DNA of 64,000 nt from assembly GCA_032716605.1 (NCBI GenBank), contig JAVRFV010002354.1:682001-746000 (forward strand). The letters are read 5' to 3'. The number at the start of each line of letters is the position of its first letter. The first letter of the stretch is position 1. Positions 8,133 to 17,901 of this stretch are shown one piece after another. Both the position numbers and the translations under genes were made by a program. The DNA comes from Paralithodes platypus. Its lineage: Eukaryota > Arthropoda > Malacostraca > Decapoda > Lithodidae. The notes beneath the pieces are model-generated. The model was not told where the DNA came from, did no database searches, and saw only the letters and a list, made by a program, of their open reading frames with translations.

Positions 8133-9617
8133 CTGTGGTTGTAGTTGAGGGCTGTCAGTTAGCGCCCTGTGGTCCACGCCGTTGCGGCGCCGCCACTGTA
8201 CATCCCATCTACCCTCCTCTGTGCCAGCTGGTCAAGAATGCTGTTGCTGGCAGCACGGAGGTAGTAGTGGGGTAGGATTGGTTGGTCTGGCAGTGATGAC
8301 AGGAAATCATCCAAGTCCTTTTTGAATTTTTCAACGGTTGGGTAGTTTTGGTTTCTTATTTCTTTTGGCAGTGCATTGTAGAGCTTCGGACCCCGTGTAG
8401 CAAAGGCATTTTCTTTAAGTGTCTTAACTCTTGTCAGTGCTCTTGAGTTAATTGACCTGATAATACACATACGGCCCAGTCGTTGGTTTTCTTTTATCTC
8501 TATCAACTCCTTTTCTTCCTCTCCCAGCAGGTTTGGGGTTAAGTTGTTGAGAATTTTCCAGGTATAAATGATCAAGTATCTTTCTCGGCGTCGTTCTAGA
8601 GAGTACAAGTTTAGAGACTTAAGTCTTTGCCAGTAGTCTTCCTCCTTCACAGACACTATTTTACTAGTGAAGGAGCGCTGGATGCCTTCCAATGCTTGTT
8701 TCTCTCGTGACTTCCAGGGATTCCATAACTGGCAACAATATTCCAAGAGTGGTATTACCAAGGCCTTATACAGGGTTAACATAGGTTCGCTTTCACGAGT
8801 TCTGAAAGTACGCAATACCCAGCCAACCTGGGCTCGTGTCTTTTGTACTACTGCTAGGATATGGGTAGTGAAGGTGGCATCATCACTGATTGTTACCCCT
8901 AGGTCTAGCACTTTGTTGTTACACTTTATTCTTTGGCCATCATGTGCCGAATAGTGGACTTCTTCTATTTTGTTTGTACCATATCTAACCAGTTCAAATT
9001 TGTTATTATTGAAAGACATATTATTTGTTTCGGCCCATGTATATAGCTTGGTAAGGTCAGATTTTAATTTGTCCACATCTGCCATTGATTTAGTTTCTTT
9101 CATTACTCTGGTATCATCGGCAAAAGACGAGACTTTGGAGTAGAGTGTACCTTGGTCAATGTCGGATATAAGTATGAGGAACAGCAGTGGCCCCAGTACA
9201 GAACCTTGAGGGACACCACTGTAGACATTTGAGTCATGGGAAATGACACCACCCACAGCAACACATTGCTTTCTCTCGTTCAGGAAGTTATGGATCCATA
9301 CTCCAAGGCGACCTACTATTCCTAGATTGCGGACTTTATGTAATAGGATTCCGTGGTCCACCTTGTCGAAGGCCTTACTGAAGTCCAAGTAGATTACATC
9401 GATGTTGCTGCCATTCTCTAGTGTACTAACAATTTTTTCATGATGGGCAAGGAGCTGGGACAAGCATGATCTACCTTGTCGAAATCCGTGTTGGCTATCA
9501 TTCATTTTATTGTTTTGTTCAAGGTAGTTTGTAATATTCTTGACAATAATTTTCTCAAAAGTTTTAATGATATGGGATGTGAGGGCAATAGGTCGGTAGT
9601 TTTCGGCTTTGCCGAAA
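8133..9617 (-). mobile_element. LINE-1 (local name): 5'-truncated CR1/L2/Jockey-group retrotransposon in a (CA)n tract
   Basis: A minus-strand non-LTR element with CA repeats immediately on both sides (CACACACCTGTGG at the 3' end, CCGAAAACACACAC at the 5' end). The 3' untranslated part is only about 25 bp and ends ACTACAACCACAG. The element is truncated so that only the RT domain onward remains. Target duplication cannot be resolved because the flanks are repetitive. Confidence 0.85.
8159..9616 (-). CDS. LINE-1 reverse transcriptase (5'-partial ORF2)
   Basis: An uninterrupted 486-codon frame. It opens with NYRPIALTSHIIKTFEK, continues with RT catalytic block A YLDFSKAFDKVDH, GVPQGSVLGPLLF and block C SFADDTRV, and ends with the connection/thumb region typical of CR1/L2/Jockey-type RTs (SLERRRERYLIIYTWKI, ARGPKLYNALP-like). 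The endonuclease and the RT N-terminus are missing because of 5' truncation at the CA tract. There is no native start codon; the frame simply enters from the microsatellite. The remaining RT is free of stops, so the copy is fairly young, but it cannot be autonomous. Confidence 0.85.
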   Translation of the reverse strand, partial: FGKAENYRPIALTSHIIKTFEKIIVKNITNYLEQNNKMNDSQHGFRQGRSCLSQLLAHHEKIVSTLENGSNIDVIYLDFSKAFDKVDHGILLHKVRNLGIVGRLGVWIHNFLNERKQCVAVGGVISHDSNVYSGVPQGSVLGPLLFLILISDIDQGTLYSKVSSFADDTRVMKETKSMADVDKLKSDLTKLYTWAETNNMSFNNNKFELVRYGTNKIEEVHYSAHDGQRIKCNNKVLDLGVTISDDATFTTHILAVVQKTRAQVGWVLRTFRTRESEPMLTLYKALVIPLLEYCCQLWNPWKSREKQALEGIQRSFTSKIVSVKEEDYWQRLKSLNLYSLERRRERYLIIYTWKILNNLTPNLLGEEEKELIEIKENQRLGRMCIIRSINSRALTRVKTLKENAFATRGPKLYNALPKEIRNQNYPTVEKFKKDLDDFLSSLPDQPILPHYYLRAASNSILDQLAQRRVDGMYSGGAATAWTTGR

Positions 9618-9810
9618 ACACACACACACACACTCTCTCTCTCTATTTATCTCACACACACACACTCTCTCTCTATATATATCTCACACACACACACACA
9701 CACACACTCACTCACTCTCTCTACACACACACGCACACTCACTCACTCTCTCTCTCTCTATTTATCTCACACACACATACACACTCACTCACTCTCTCTC
9801 TCTCTATTTA

Positions 9811-9846
<36 letters not shown>

Positions 9847-9987
9847 TCTCAATGTCCATGTATAAGATCACAGAGAGGAACAGAACTTATGTGGCAGACT
9901 GTACATGATCATAAATAACATAACACCTCATTCTTTAACCCTTACAGTACCGGTGACGTCTATTTATCTCACACACACACACACACA
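9618..9987. repeat. CA satellite segment: microsatellite plus one core unit
   Basis: (CA)n/(CT)n mosaic from 9618, then one core unit from 9845 (CTCAATGTCCATGTATAAG) ending with TTAACCCTTACAGTACCGG and GACGTCTATTTATCTC (about 9938-9970), then (CA)n into which SINE-1 is inserted. Confidence 0.88.
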
Positions 9988-10443
9988 GCCCGTAGCCTAG
10001 TAGGTAGAGCTCTCGTCTCACACACGAGGGGTCGGGGTTCAATCCCCCCCCGGGCGGAGACAAATTGGGCTTGTCTCCTTTCATGTGTTAGCCTCAGTTC
10101 ACCTAGCTGTAAATAGGTACCTGGAATAAGTGGACGACGTTGTGACGTCCCATCTGGGGTTGGCAAAAATGGTACAAGGCGAGATGGGTATCATATGGTT
10201 CACCTAAGCTGATGGCTACCTAAGCCTTCGGGCGAGACGGTACCGTCTATAGTGAGAATGGTACCATACAGATCCACCCTAAGCCTTCGTTTCCGATGTC
10301 GCCAATTGGCTAAAATACAGACTACACACACATCCACAGCCATTCCAACGATACATATAACACCTACACATATAGGAGGCGGGAAATAACGAGCATGCTT
10401 ACTCCCGCAATACAACTAGAGTAAGTACAACTAGAGTAAGTAC
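9988..10443 (+). mobile_element. SINE-1: tRNA-derived SINE with a LINE-2-type tail
   Basis: The 5' head is tRNA-like, with Pol III box A TAGCCTAGTAGGTAGAGC (9993-10010) and box B GGTTCAATCCC (10036-10046). The body contains CACCTAGCTGTAAATAGG and GGTACCTGGAATAAGTGG. The last ~69 bp (10375-10443) are nearly identical to the 3' end of LINE-2 (13573-13642), including the hairpin GCGGGA...TCCCGC and two copies of CAACTAGAGTAAGTA. A shared tail is how a SINE recruits a partner LINE's RT. It lies in a (CA)n tract like its presumed partner. Confidence 0.88.
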
Positions 10444-10600
10444 ACACATACTCTCAATGTCCATGTATAAGATCACAGAGAGGAACAGAACTTATGTGGC
10501 AGACTGTACATGATCATAAATAACATAACACCTCATTCTTTAACCCTTACAGTACCGGTGACGTCTATTTATCTCTCTCACACACACACACACACACACA
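10444..10600. repeat. CA satellite core unit
   Basis: Core from about 10449 (CTCAATGTCCATGTATAAG) through TTAACCCTTACAGTACCGG to TATTTATCTCTCTCACAC, then (CA)n. LINE-2 starts at its right edge. Confidence 0.88.
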
Positions 10601-10602
10601 TA

Positions 10603-13587
10603 GCAAGAGGACAGAACAAGAAAAGAATAATTTTTTTACGGAGTAAGAAAGGGGAAGATTATGAAACTTTCGGTAAAAAGAAACTAAAAGTAAAAGAGGG
10701 TAGGGAACAGACCGCCGCAGATAAGGGGCTTGGAGCAGGTAATGGGGGACTAGAAAGTATAAGGATTCTATATAGCAATGTCGATGGGCTAATCTCTAAG
10801 AAACTAGAACTAACAGACTTACTCAATACTAAGAAACCAGAAATAGTATGTCTCACTGAGACAAAACTAAGAGAAGACCTCGATATAAATTTGCTAGGAT
10901 GGTCTGAATACAGGATTTGGAGGAGGGACAGAAAATTTCGACATGGAGGTGGAGTGTGCATCCTTACTAGGAAAGATTTGATTGTGTCTGAGATAAAACT
11001 AGTAACTTCAACAGCAGAAGTTTTAGCAATAGAGATTGGTGGAAACGAAAAAATAGTGGTAATAGTAGCGTATGTACCTCCCAAGACGAAGACATGGGGT
11101 AAGGAGGAGCATAGCCTAATGCGTAAGGAAACAATTAGTGTGCTAGGAAATATCTTGGCTTCAAAGAATGAAATAGTCATGTGTGGGGACTTTAACTGCA
11201 AGGAAGTGAATTGGGAAGATCTTGAAGCCGGAGCAGGGGAGGAAAGTTGGAGCTATGAATTTTTAAGTATGGCCATGGAAAATTCTATATACCAACATGT
11301 AAAAGAGTCAACAAGAGTAAGGGGAAGTGATCAACCAGCTAGATTGGACCTTCTATTCACAAGAAGGGAGGAGGAGGTTCAAAGTATTCAGTACCTATGC
11401 CCACTAGGAAATAGCGACCATGCAGTTCTAGACATAGACTTACTATTGAAGTATAATCTACCCAAGGGAAGGGAAAAGCACAAGGAAAATCACTGGATGT
11501 ATTCCAGAACCGATTTCGTAGGACTACGGGATTTTTTCAAGTCACAAAATTGGGATCAGGTGTTATCTGAAAGTGAGGTAGACAAAAAACTCAAGGCATT
11601 CATGGAGATCTATGATACTGGTATAAAAACTTTTGTCCCAAAGTACATTAATAAAAGGAAAAAAAGTAATCGCAAAGTATGGTTTAACCGCGAATGTAGG
11701 CAAGCACAGGAAGCAAAAAACAAAGCCTGGAAAAAGATGAGAAACTGGGATTCGGAAGATAACAGGCAAAAGTATAAAGAGGAGAGAAACAAATACACAG
11801 AAATGAGGAGGAGGTCAGAGGCAAACCATGAGAAAGGGATAGTGGAGAACTATGAAAAGAATCCAAAAATGTTTTTCAAGTTTGTAAACGGCAAAAGGAA
11901 GATAAAAGCCACGATCGTTAAGATTAAAAGTGGAAACAGAATCATAGAAGAGGATACAGAGATTGCGGAAGAACTAAATAGAAATTTTGCATCAGTATTT
12001 ACAAAAGAAGGAGAATTCATTGCACCAGAAACCAATGAGATAGGTACAGAGGAAATGCCGGAAGTAACATTTAACAGACCAGAGCTCATAGACAAAATGA
12101 GTAAGGTGGATCCAAACAAAGCCGCTGGACCGGACGGAGTATCAGGCTGGATTATTAAAGAAAATGCTATGGAACTGAGTATACCGTTATATGACATAAT
12201 GACCAAATCATTGGACACAGGGATAGTACCTACAGAATGGAAAAGAGCAAACATTATTCCTATATTTAAGGGAGGAAGCAGAGATAAACCACTGAACTAT
12301 AGACCTGTATCACTATTGAGCATCCTCATGAAGATTCTGGAAGGATTAATAAGGGACAAATGGGTGAACTACCTGGAATCCAAAAGATTAATTACTGACC
12401 GACAATTTGGATTCAGAGGTGGCAGATCATGTGTAAGCAACTTGTTGAGTTTTTACTCTAGAGTAATAGACACAGTGGACAAGAGGGAAGGATGGGTAGA
12501 CTGTGCTTACCTAGACTTTAAAAAGGCATTTGACAAAGTTCCACACAAGAGATTGCTGTGGAAATTAAAACATGAGGGAAAAGTAGGAGACAAACTGCTG
12601 AAATGGATGGAAAGCTACCTTAGCGGAAGACAGATGAGAACAACAGTAAGGGGGAAATCGTCAAACTGGACTCAAATTACGAGTGGAGTACCACAAGGAT
12701 CTGTTCTAGCCCCAATCATGTTTCTAATATTTGTAAATGACTTACCTGAGGGACTAACAAGCTACATGAGTATGTTTGCGGACGATGCTAAGCTGCTTAA
12801 AACGATCAGAACCCAGGAGGATTGCCTTGAGCTCCAAGCAGATTTGCAAAAGATCCATGAATGGAGCATTAAATGGAATATGGAGTTCAATGCAGGGAAA
12901 TGTATGACTCTAGAAATGGGTAAAAGCAAGTACAGACCTAGAAAAGATTATAAACTAGGAAACGAAGTGATTCCCAAAGCAGAAAAAGAAAAAGACTTGG
13001 GGATAGAATTTAGGGATAACATGTCTCCAGAAAGCCACGTAAATAAGATAGTGAGAGAATCACTAGCATTATTGGCAAATATCAGGATGTCTTTCAATTA
13101 TCTTAATGAAAACACCATGAAACAAATAATAACGGCAATAATAAGACCCAGGATGGAATATGCATCTGTAGTGTGGTCCCCTCACTTGAAGAAACATATC
13201 CACAAAATTGAGAGGGTACAGAGAGCAGCTACGAGGATGATCCCAGGTTTGGAAAATTTGGAGTACCAAGAGAGGCTCGAGAGATTGAATCTACCTACAC
13301 TGGAACAGAGAAGGAAACGAGGACAGCAAATTCAGATATATAAATGTGTTAGAGGTATTGACAAAATCGACCAAGAAAACTTCATAGAGAGGGATGGAGG
13401 TGAGAGGACAAGAGGTCACAGCTACAAACTAAAAGTGCTAAATAGTAAATCTGATCTGAAAAGTAAAAGATTTCCTACCAACTCGATTAGTGGGTGGAAC
13501 AAATTGCCAGCCGAAGTAGTGTCTGCACCATCAGTGCATAGTTTCAAAGTACGGTATGACAAACATATCTTAGGAGGCGGGAATTAA
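10603..13587 (+). CDS. LINE-2 ORF2: AP endonuclease-reverse transcriptase
   Basis: A single uninterrupted frame of about 994 residues. The N-terminal AP-like endonuclease shows YSNVDGL, TETKLRED, CGDFNCKEVNW, LDLLFT and NSDHAVLD. The central RT shows NYRPVSLLS, FGFRGGRS, block A CAYLDFKKAFDKVPHK, TSGVPQGSVLAP and block C FADDAKLL. The C-terminal domain (RPRMEYASVVWSP, IERVQRAATRM, WNKLPAEVV) is typical of CR1/L2-type elements. The frame continues leftward into the CA repeat, and the first internal Met lies inside the endonuclease, so the true start is probably lost with the 5' end. The TAA stop (13585-13587) lies inside the 3' tail shared with SINE-1. All catalytic residues I can recognise are present. 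Confidence 0.88.
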   Translation, partial: ARGQNKKRIIFLRSKKGEDYETFGKKKLKVKEGREQTAADKGLGAGNGGLESIRILYSNVDGLISKKLELTDLLNTKKPEIVCLTETKLREDLDINLLGWSEYRIWRRDRKFRHGGGVCILTRKDLIVSEIKLVTSTAEVLAIEIGGNEKIVVIVAYVPPKTKTWGKEEHSLMRKETISVLGNILASKNEIVMCGDFNCKEVNWEDLEAGAGEESWSYEFLSMAMENSIYQHVKESTRVRGSDQPARLDLLFTRREEEVQSIQYLCPLGNSDHAVLDIDLLLKYNLPKGREKHKENHWMYSRTDFVGLRDFFKSQNWDQVLSESEVDKKLKAFMEIYDTGIKTFVPKYINKRKKSNRKVWFNRECRQAQEAKNKAWKKMRNWDSEDNRQKYKEERNKYTEMRRRSEANHEKGIVENYEKNPKMFFKFVNGKRKIKATIVKIKSGNRIIEEDTEIAEELNRNFASVFTKEGEFIAPETNEIGTEEMPEVTFNRPELIDKMSKVDPNKAAGPDGVSGWIIKENAMELSIPLYDIMTKSLDTGIVPTEWKRANIIPIFKGGSRDKPLNYRPVSLLSILMKILEGLIRDKWVNYLESKRLITDRQFGFRGGRSCVSNLLSFYSRVIDTVDKREGWVDCAYLDFKKAFDKVPHKRLLWKLKHEGKVGDKLLKWMESYLSGRQMRTTVRGKSSNWTQITSGVPQGSVLAPIMFLIFVNDLPEGLTSYMSMFADDAKLLKTIRTQEDCLELQADLQKIHEWSIKWNMEFNAGKCMTLEMGKSKYRPRKDYKLGNEVIPKAEKEKDLGIEFRDNMSPESHVNKIVRESLALLANIRMSFNYLNENTMKQIITAIIRPRMEYASVVWSPHLKKHIHKIERVQRAATRMIPGLENLEYQERLERLNLPTLEQRRKRGQQIQIYKCVRGIDKIDQENFIERDGGERTRGHSYKLKVLNSKSDLKSKRFPTNSISGWNKLPAEVVSAPSVHSFKVRYDKHILGGGN

Positions 13588-13642
13588 CGAGCATGCTCAC
13601 TCCCGCAAATACAACTAGTGTAAGTACAACTAGTGTAAGTAC
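13573..13642 (+). other. LINE-2 3' tail: hairpin plus direct repeats
   Basis: GCGGGA (13577-13582) pairs with TCCCGC downstream and encloses the palindrome GAGCATGCTC; two copies of CAACTAGTGTAAGTA follow. The same module ends SINE-1 (10375-10443). By analogy with stringent LINEs this is the probable RT recognition site; binding is inferred. Confidence 0.75.
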
Positions 13643-13766
13643 ATACTCTCAATGTCCATGTATAAGATCACAGAAAGGAACAGAACTTATGTGGCAGACT
13701 GTACATGATCATAAATAACATAACACCTCGTTCTTTAACCCTTACAGTACCGGCGACGTCTATTTA

Positions 13767-13813
<47 letters not shown>

Positions 13814-13933
13814 ATCAATGTCCATGTATAAGATCACAAAGAGGAACATAACTTATGTGGCAGACTGTACATGATCATAAATAACATAACACCTCGTTCT
13901 TTAACCCTTACAGTACCGGTGACGTCTATTTAT

Positions 13934-13974
<41 letters not shown>

Positions 13975-14090
13975 TCTCAATGTCCATGTATAAGATCACA
14001 GAGAGGAACAGAACTTATGTGGCAGACTGTACATGATCATAAATAACATAACACCTCGTTCTTTAACCCTTACAGTACCGGCGACGTCTA
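13643..14090. repeat. CA satellite: three tandem core units
   Basis: Cores begin near 13645, 13810 and 13974, each with TAAGATCACA, TTATGTGGCAGACTGTACATG, then TTAACCCTTACAGTACCGG and GACGTCTATTTATC, separated by (CA)n of different lengths. The third is cut by LINE-3 after ACCGGCGACGTCTA (14077-14090). Confidence 0.92.
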
Positions 14091-16296
14091 ATTGGTCAAT
14101 ACTAGACTCACTTGGTTCCTCCGTCAAAACACTATTCTCACTCCGACCCAATTTGGCTCTCAGAAAGATCGATCTACTCTGGACTCGCTTACGTTATTAG
14201 AATCTCAATATCAAGCGTGGCTTTGAAAGTAAGTCCATCACCGTCGCCGTTTTCTTTGACATCCAGAAGGCATATGATACCACGTGGCGGCGTCCCATCC
14301 TGCAACTACTTCATGATAGTGGTGCCCGTGGCCATCTACCTTTTTTTATTTCCAACTTTCTTTCTGATCGAACATTCCAGACTCGAGTGGAGGGAATTCT
14401 TTCTAATGTCTTTCCACTCGTCAATGGTGTTCCCCAGGGCAGCGTTCTCAGCAGCAAACTTTTTGCCGCGGCCATAAATAAAGTCATTAAACAATTGCTG
14501 CCGGAAGTCCATGGCAGCCTGTATGTTGATGATTTTACCATCTATTGCACTGCCCGTACCCTCAGACATGCTCAACGTATACTCAACATCTCCATCCAAC
14601 GGGTGATCGCCTGGGCATCTTCAGTTGGCTTTCAGTTTTCGGCTGAGAAAACTAAGGCAATAGTCTTCTATCGAGACAAACGCTGGCTCCGTGGCCAGTC
14701 AATATCGCTTCGAATGGGACCCTCTCAGATTTCTTTCTATCCCAGTGTTAAATTCTTAGGCGTAATCTTTGACCAACATCTCAACTGGAGAGACCATGTT
14801 CAGTATACTAAAGGTAAAGGCCTTCGTGCTCTCAACCTCCTCAGAAAACTATCCCATACCACTTGGGGTGCCAGACGTACCACTATGTTGATGCTCTACA
14901 AGGCGGTGGTTCTTTCCATCCTCGACTACGGCTGCCCCATTTATGGGTCTGCCTCTGCTTCCGTTTTGAAGATGTTGGACCCTGTTCATATGCAGGGTAT
15001 GCGTCTCTGTACTGGAGCTTTCCGTTCCTCCCCAAATACCTCCGTCTTAGCTGAGAGTGGCGAGCCCCCGCTCTCCCTCCATCGCGATTTAGTTACTATG
15101 CGCCGTGCATTAAAAATTAAACATAGTGACTCTCCCACTAATTCCCTTTTCAGTGATATCTTCATTCCCGATCCGTGTCCATCTTCCCCCTCCTTTCCGA
15201 TTCGTGCTACAATTCTCCTCAACTCTCTTGACTTTCACATTGCTGTTTCGCCGCCTGTTGTCTCCCCTTACCCCCCATGGGTTATCTCTCTCCCCAATGT
15301 TTGCATTCACCTCTCCTTCCTCTCTAAGAGATATCCTTTTGTCCCTAGCCATCACTGCCAACACGCACTCGAACACATACGTCGTAAAGGCCCCCATTTT
15401 GCCATCTTCACTGACGGGTCTAAGACTGACTCTGGAGTGGGCCTCGCTGCTGTGTCGTCTACTAAGCTCCTTCAGTTTTCTCTCCTGCCCCAAGCCTCTA
15501 TCTTTACTGCTGAACTTTTAGCTATCCAATCTGCTATTGACATTATACGTGACACCCCTCAACAGCCCTTTATAATTTACAGTGACTCTCGTAGTGCCCT
15601 CGAAGCGCTCCGTGCTTATTCGTCCTCCCACGTAATAGTTTTAGCCATAAAACACGCTCTCCACGAGATGAGCCTACGTGGATTCCAGGTCCAGTTATGT
15701 TGGATTCCTGCTCACATTGGTGTCCGTGGCAATGAAGACGCCGATGCTGCGGCTAAGAATGCTATTTTAATGATCCCTCGCCAGCCCCACCTTCCGTTAG
15801 GTGATTGGCTGTCCTTACTCAAGCCTTCTATTCTTTGCACGTGGCAATCTCATTGGGATGCTCTACCCTGCAATAATAAACTCCGTGCAATCAAACCTTC
15901 TGTCCGTCCTTGGCCCTCGTCTTCCCGCTCTCACAGGTGTGAGGAAGTTTTACTAACTAGACTTAGGATAGGCCATTCCCGGCTGACTCACGGTTATTTG
16001 ATGTCCACTCTCCGCACTCCGCCCCCTACCTGCTCCTCCTGTCATTCCCCTCTAACTGTTCGCCACGTCTTTGACTGCCCAGATACTGCCCGTCTGCGTA
16101 CGGTTTGTTTTGGTACTAAATCATTCACTGACCTTTTATCCGATTCTCCGTCATTTTCCTTCCCCCCTATCGTCCGTTTTTTGCGTCGCCTTAAGCTCCT
16201 TTCAGTAATCAGATCCAATCCTTCGGGCCAGACCTATGAGAGTTTCGTATGGAGCTCAGTGGTCTGGTTAATCTGCTCTACATAACTAACTAACTA
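14091..16296 (+). mobile_element. LINE-3 (local name): 5'-truncated I-group-like retrotransposon with RNase H
   Basis: It is bounded by a 14-bp target duplication, ACCGGCGACGTCTA, at 14077-14090 and 16297-16310, both within the satellite core just before the (CA)n. The 3' end is a short (CTAA)n tail (ATAACTAACTAACTA). It contains the C-terminal part of RT and an RNase H domain. Confidence 0.9.
14387..16285 (+). pseudogene. LINE-3 RT (partial) and RNase H
   Basis: The main frame begins within RT at GVPQGSVLSSKLF and includes catalytic YVDDFTIY, SAEKTKAIVF and the RT thumb. RNase H follows with FTDGSKTDSGVGLA, AELLAIQSAI, YSDSRSALEAL and WIPAHIGVRGNEDADAAAK, whose Asp/Glu/Asp/Asp residues are visible. 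A Cys/His cluster (CSSCHSPLTVRHVFDC) ends the protein. Upstream RT sequence (about 14091-14386) is present but broken by frameshifts and stops between roughly 14220 and 14390. RNase H after RT argues for the I/Nimb/Ingi side of the LINE tree rather than CR1. It is non-functional because it is truncated and frameshifted. Confidence 0.82.
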
Positions 16297-16453
16297 ACCG
16301 GCGACGTCTATTTATCTCACACACACCTACTCTCAATGTCCATGTATAAGATCACAGAGAGGAACAGAACTTATGTGGCAGACTGTACATGATCATAAAT
16401 AACATAACACCTCGTTCTTTAACCCTTACAGTACCGGTGACGTCTATTTATCT

Positions 16454-16496
<43 letters not shown>

Positions 16497-16645
16497 TCTC
16501 AATGTCCATGTATAAGATCACAGAGAGGAACAGAACTTATGTGGCAAACTGTACATGATCATAAATAACATAACACCTCGTTCTTTAACCCTTACAGTAC
16601 CGGTGACGTCTATTTATCTCACTCACACACACACACACACACACA
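16297..16645. repeat. CA satellite: two core units
   Basis: Remainder of the unit split by LINE-3 (16297-16327), then cores from about 16328 and 16496, each with TTAACCCTTACAGTACCGG followed by (CA)n. SINE-2 is inserted in the last (CA)n. Confidence 0.9.
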
Positions 16646-17134
16646 GCCCGTAGCCTAGTAGGTAGAGCTCTCGTCTCACACACGAGGGGTCGGGGGTTCA
16701 ATCCCCGGCCGGGCGGAGACAAATTGGGCTTGTCTCCCTTCATGTGTTAGCCTCAGTTCACCTAGCTGTAAATAGGTACCTGGAATAAGTGGACGACGTT
16801 GTGACGTCCCATCTGGGGTTGGCAAAAATGGTACAAGGCGAGATGGGTATCATATGGTTCACCTAAGCTGATGGCTACCTAAGCCTTCGGGCGAGACGGT
16901 ACCGTCTATAGTGAGAATGGTACCATACAGATCCACCCTAAGCCTTCGTTTCCGATGTCGCCAATTGGCTAAATACAGACTACACACACATCCACAGCCA
17001 TTCCAACAGTACATAAAACCCTTAACATGCATTTCACGCAATACATTCCCAGTTAAGGAGGCGCGATAATAATGAGCTTAGCTCGCATTGCGTGGATTCC
17101 CCTTGACGAACAAGTAACTGAGTAACTGAGTAAC
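16646..17134 (+). mobile_element. SINE-2: same tRNA head as SINE-1, different 3' tail
   Basis: The head and body match SINE-1 closely (box A TAGCCTAGTAGGTAGAGC, box B GGTTCAATCCC at 16695-16705, CACCTAGCTGTAAATAGG) up to CAGCCATTCCAAC near 17008. After that the sequence is unrelated at the primary level: the tail has GGCGCGATAATAATGAGC, a GAGCTTAGCTC hairpin, and a repeated AGTAACTG. Outer bases GCGCGAT and ATTGCGT can pair, giving the same architecture as the LINE-2/SINE-1 tail. It is flanked by (CA)n on both sides. Probably served by a different LINE. Confidence 0.85.
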
Positions 17135-17274
17135 ACACACACACACACACATACTCTCAATGTCCATGTATAAGATCACAGAAAGGAACAGAACTTATGT
17201 GGCAGACTGTACATGATCATAAATAACATAACACCTCGTTCTTTAACCCTTACAGTACCGGCGACGTCTATTTA

Positions 17275-17332
<58 letters not shown>

Positions 17333-17453
17333 TCTCAATGTCCATGTATAAGATCACAGAAAGGAACAGAACTTATGTGGCAGACTGTACATGATCATAA
17401 ATAACATAACACCTCGTTCTTTAACCCTTACAGTACCGGCGACGTCTATTTAT

Positions 17454-17497
<44 letters not shown>
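17135..17497. repeat. CA satellite: two core units
   Basis: Cores from about 17153 and 17332 with the usual TTAACCCTTACAGTACCGG and GACGTCTATTTATC, separated by a ~52-bp and followed by a ~44-bp (CA)n tract. The array ends where the (TAA)n tail of LINE-A begins. Confidence 0.9.
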
Positions 17498-17499
<2 letters not shown>

Positions 17500-17901
17500 A
17501 TAATAATAATAATATATAATAATAATAATTTATTTCAGACTCACACAGTACAGAGGGGACCATACTGGGGTCCATATATACCTTACAGTAACATAAATAT
17601 ATATAAATATATATAAGCTACTGTACATAGGCTACATAAAATAAAAATAAATTAAATAATACCCAGCTTGCTATCATGTAGTTCACAGCACTGCCTCAAC
17701 CAAAAACAGTGGTCATCAAACTACTGTGTTACCAAAACCACTGTCCTAATTGTGTACAGTACCATGCCTCACATCATTTAGCTTCCGGTACAGTATGTTG
17801 CTACAGTACAGTATAGGAATATCGGTACTGTACTGCACTATGAGGATCAGTACCGGTATGCTAATTCTGTAGAGTAGCAGACCTGAAATCATTACTTAAG
17901 G

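Larger units (their letters stand above)
10601..13642 (+). mobile_element. LINE-2 (local name): CR1/L2-like retrotransposon in a (CA)n tract
   Basis: A 3.04-kb plus-strand non-LTR element with ORF2 open across it. The left junction is (CA)n followed by TAGCAAGAGG; the right end is a duplicated CAACTAGTGTAAGTA, then the satellite core resumes. There is no poly-A; the 3' end is a hairpin plus short direct repeats. No ORF1 is present, so the copy may be 5'-truncated. Its tail is shared with SINE-1. Confidence 0.88.

Noticed and set aside
7364..8275. 303-codon Ser/Thr/His/Leu frame and similar frames at 9476-9908
   Set aside because: Translations of (CA)n and (CT)n microsatellite.
9988..10060. 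Functional tRNA gene
   Set aside because: Box A and B are good, but the sequence continues into a conserved SINE body and LINE-type tail and recurs at 16646, so it is a SINE head.
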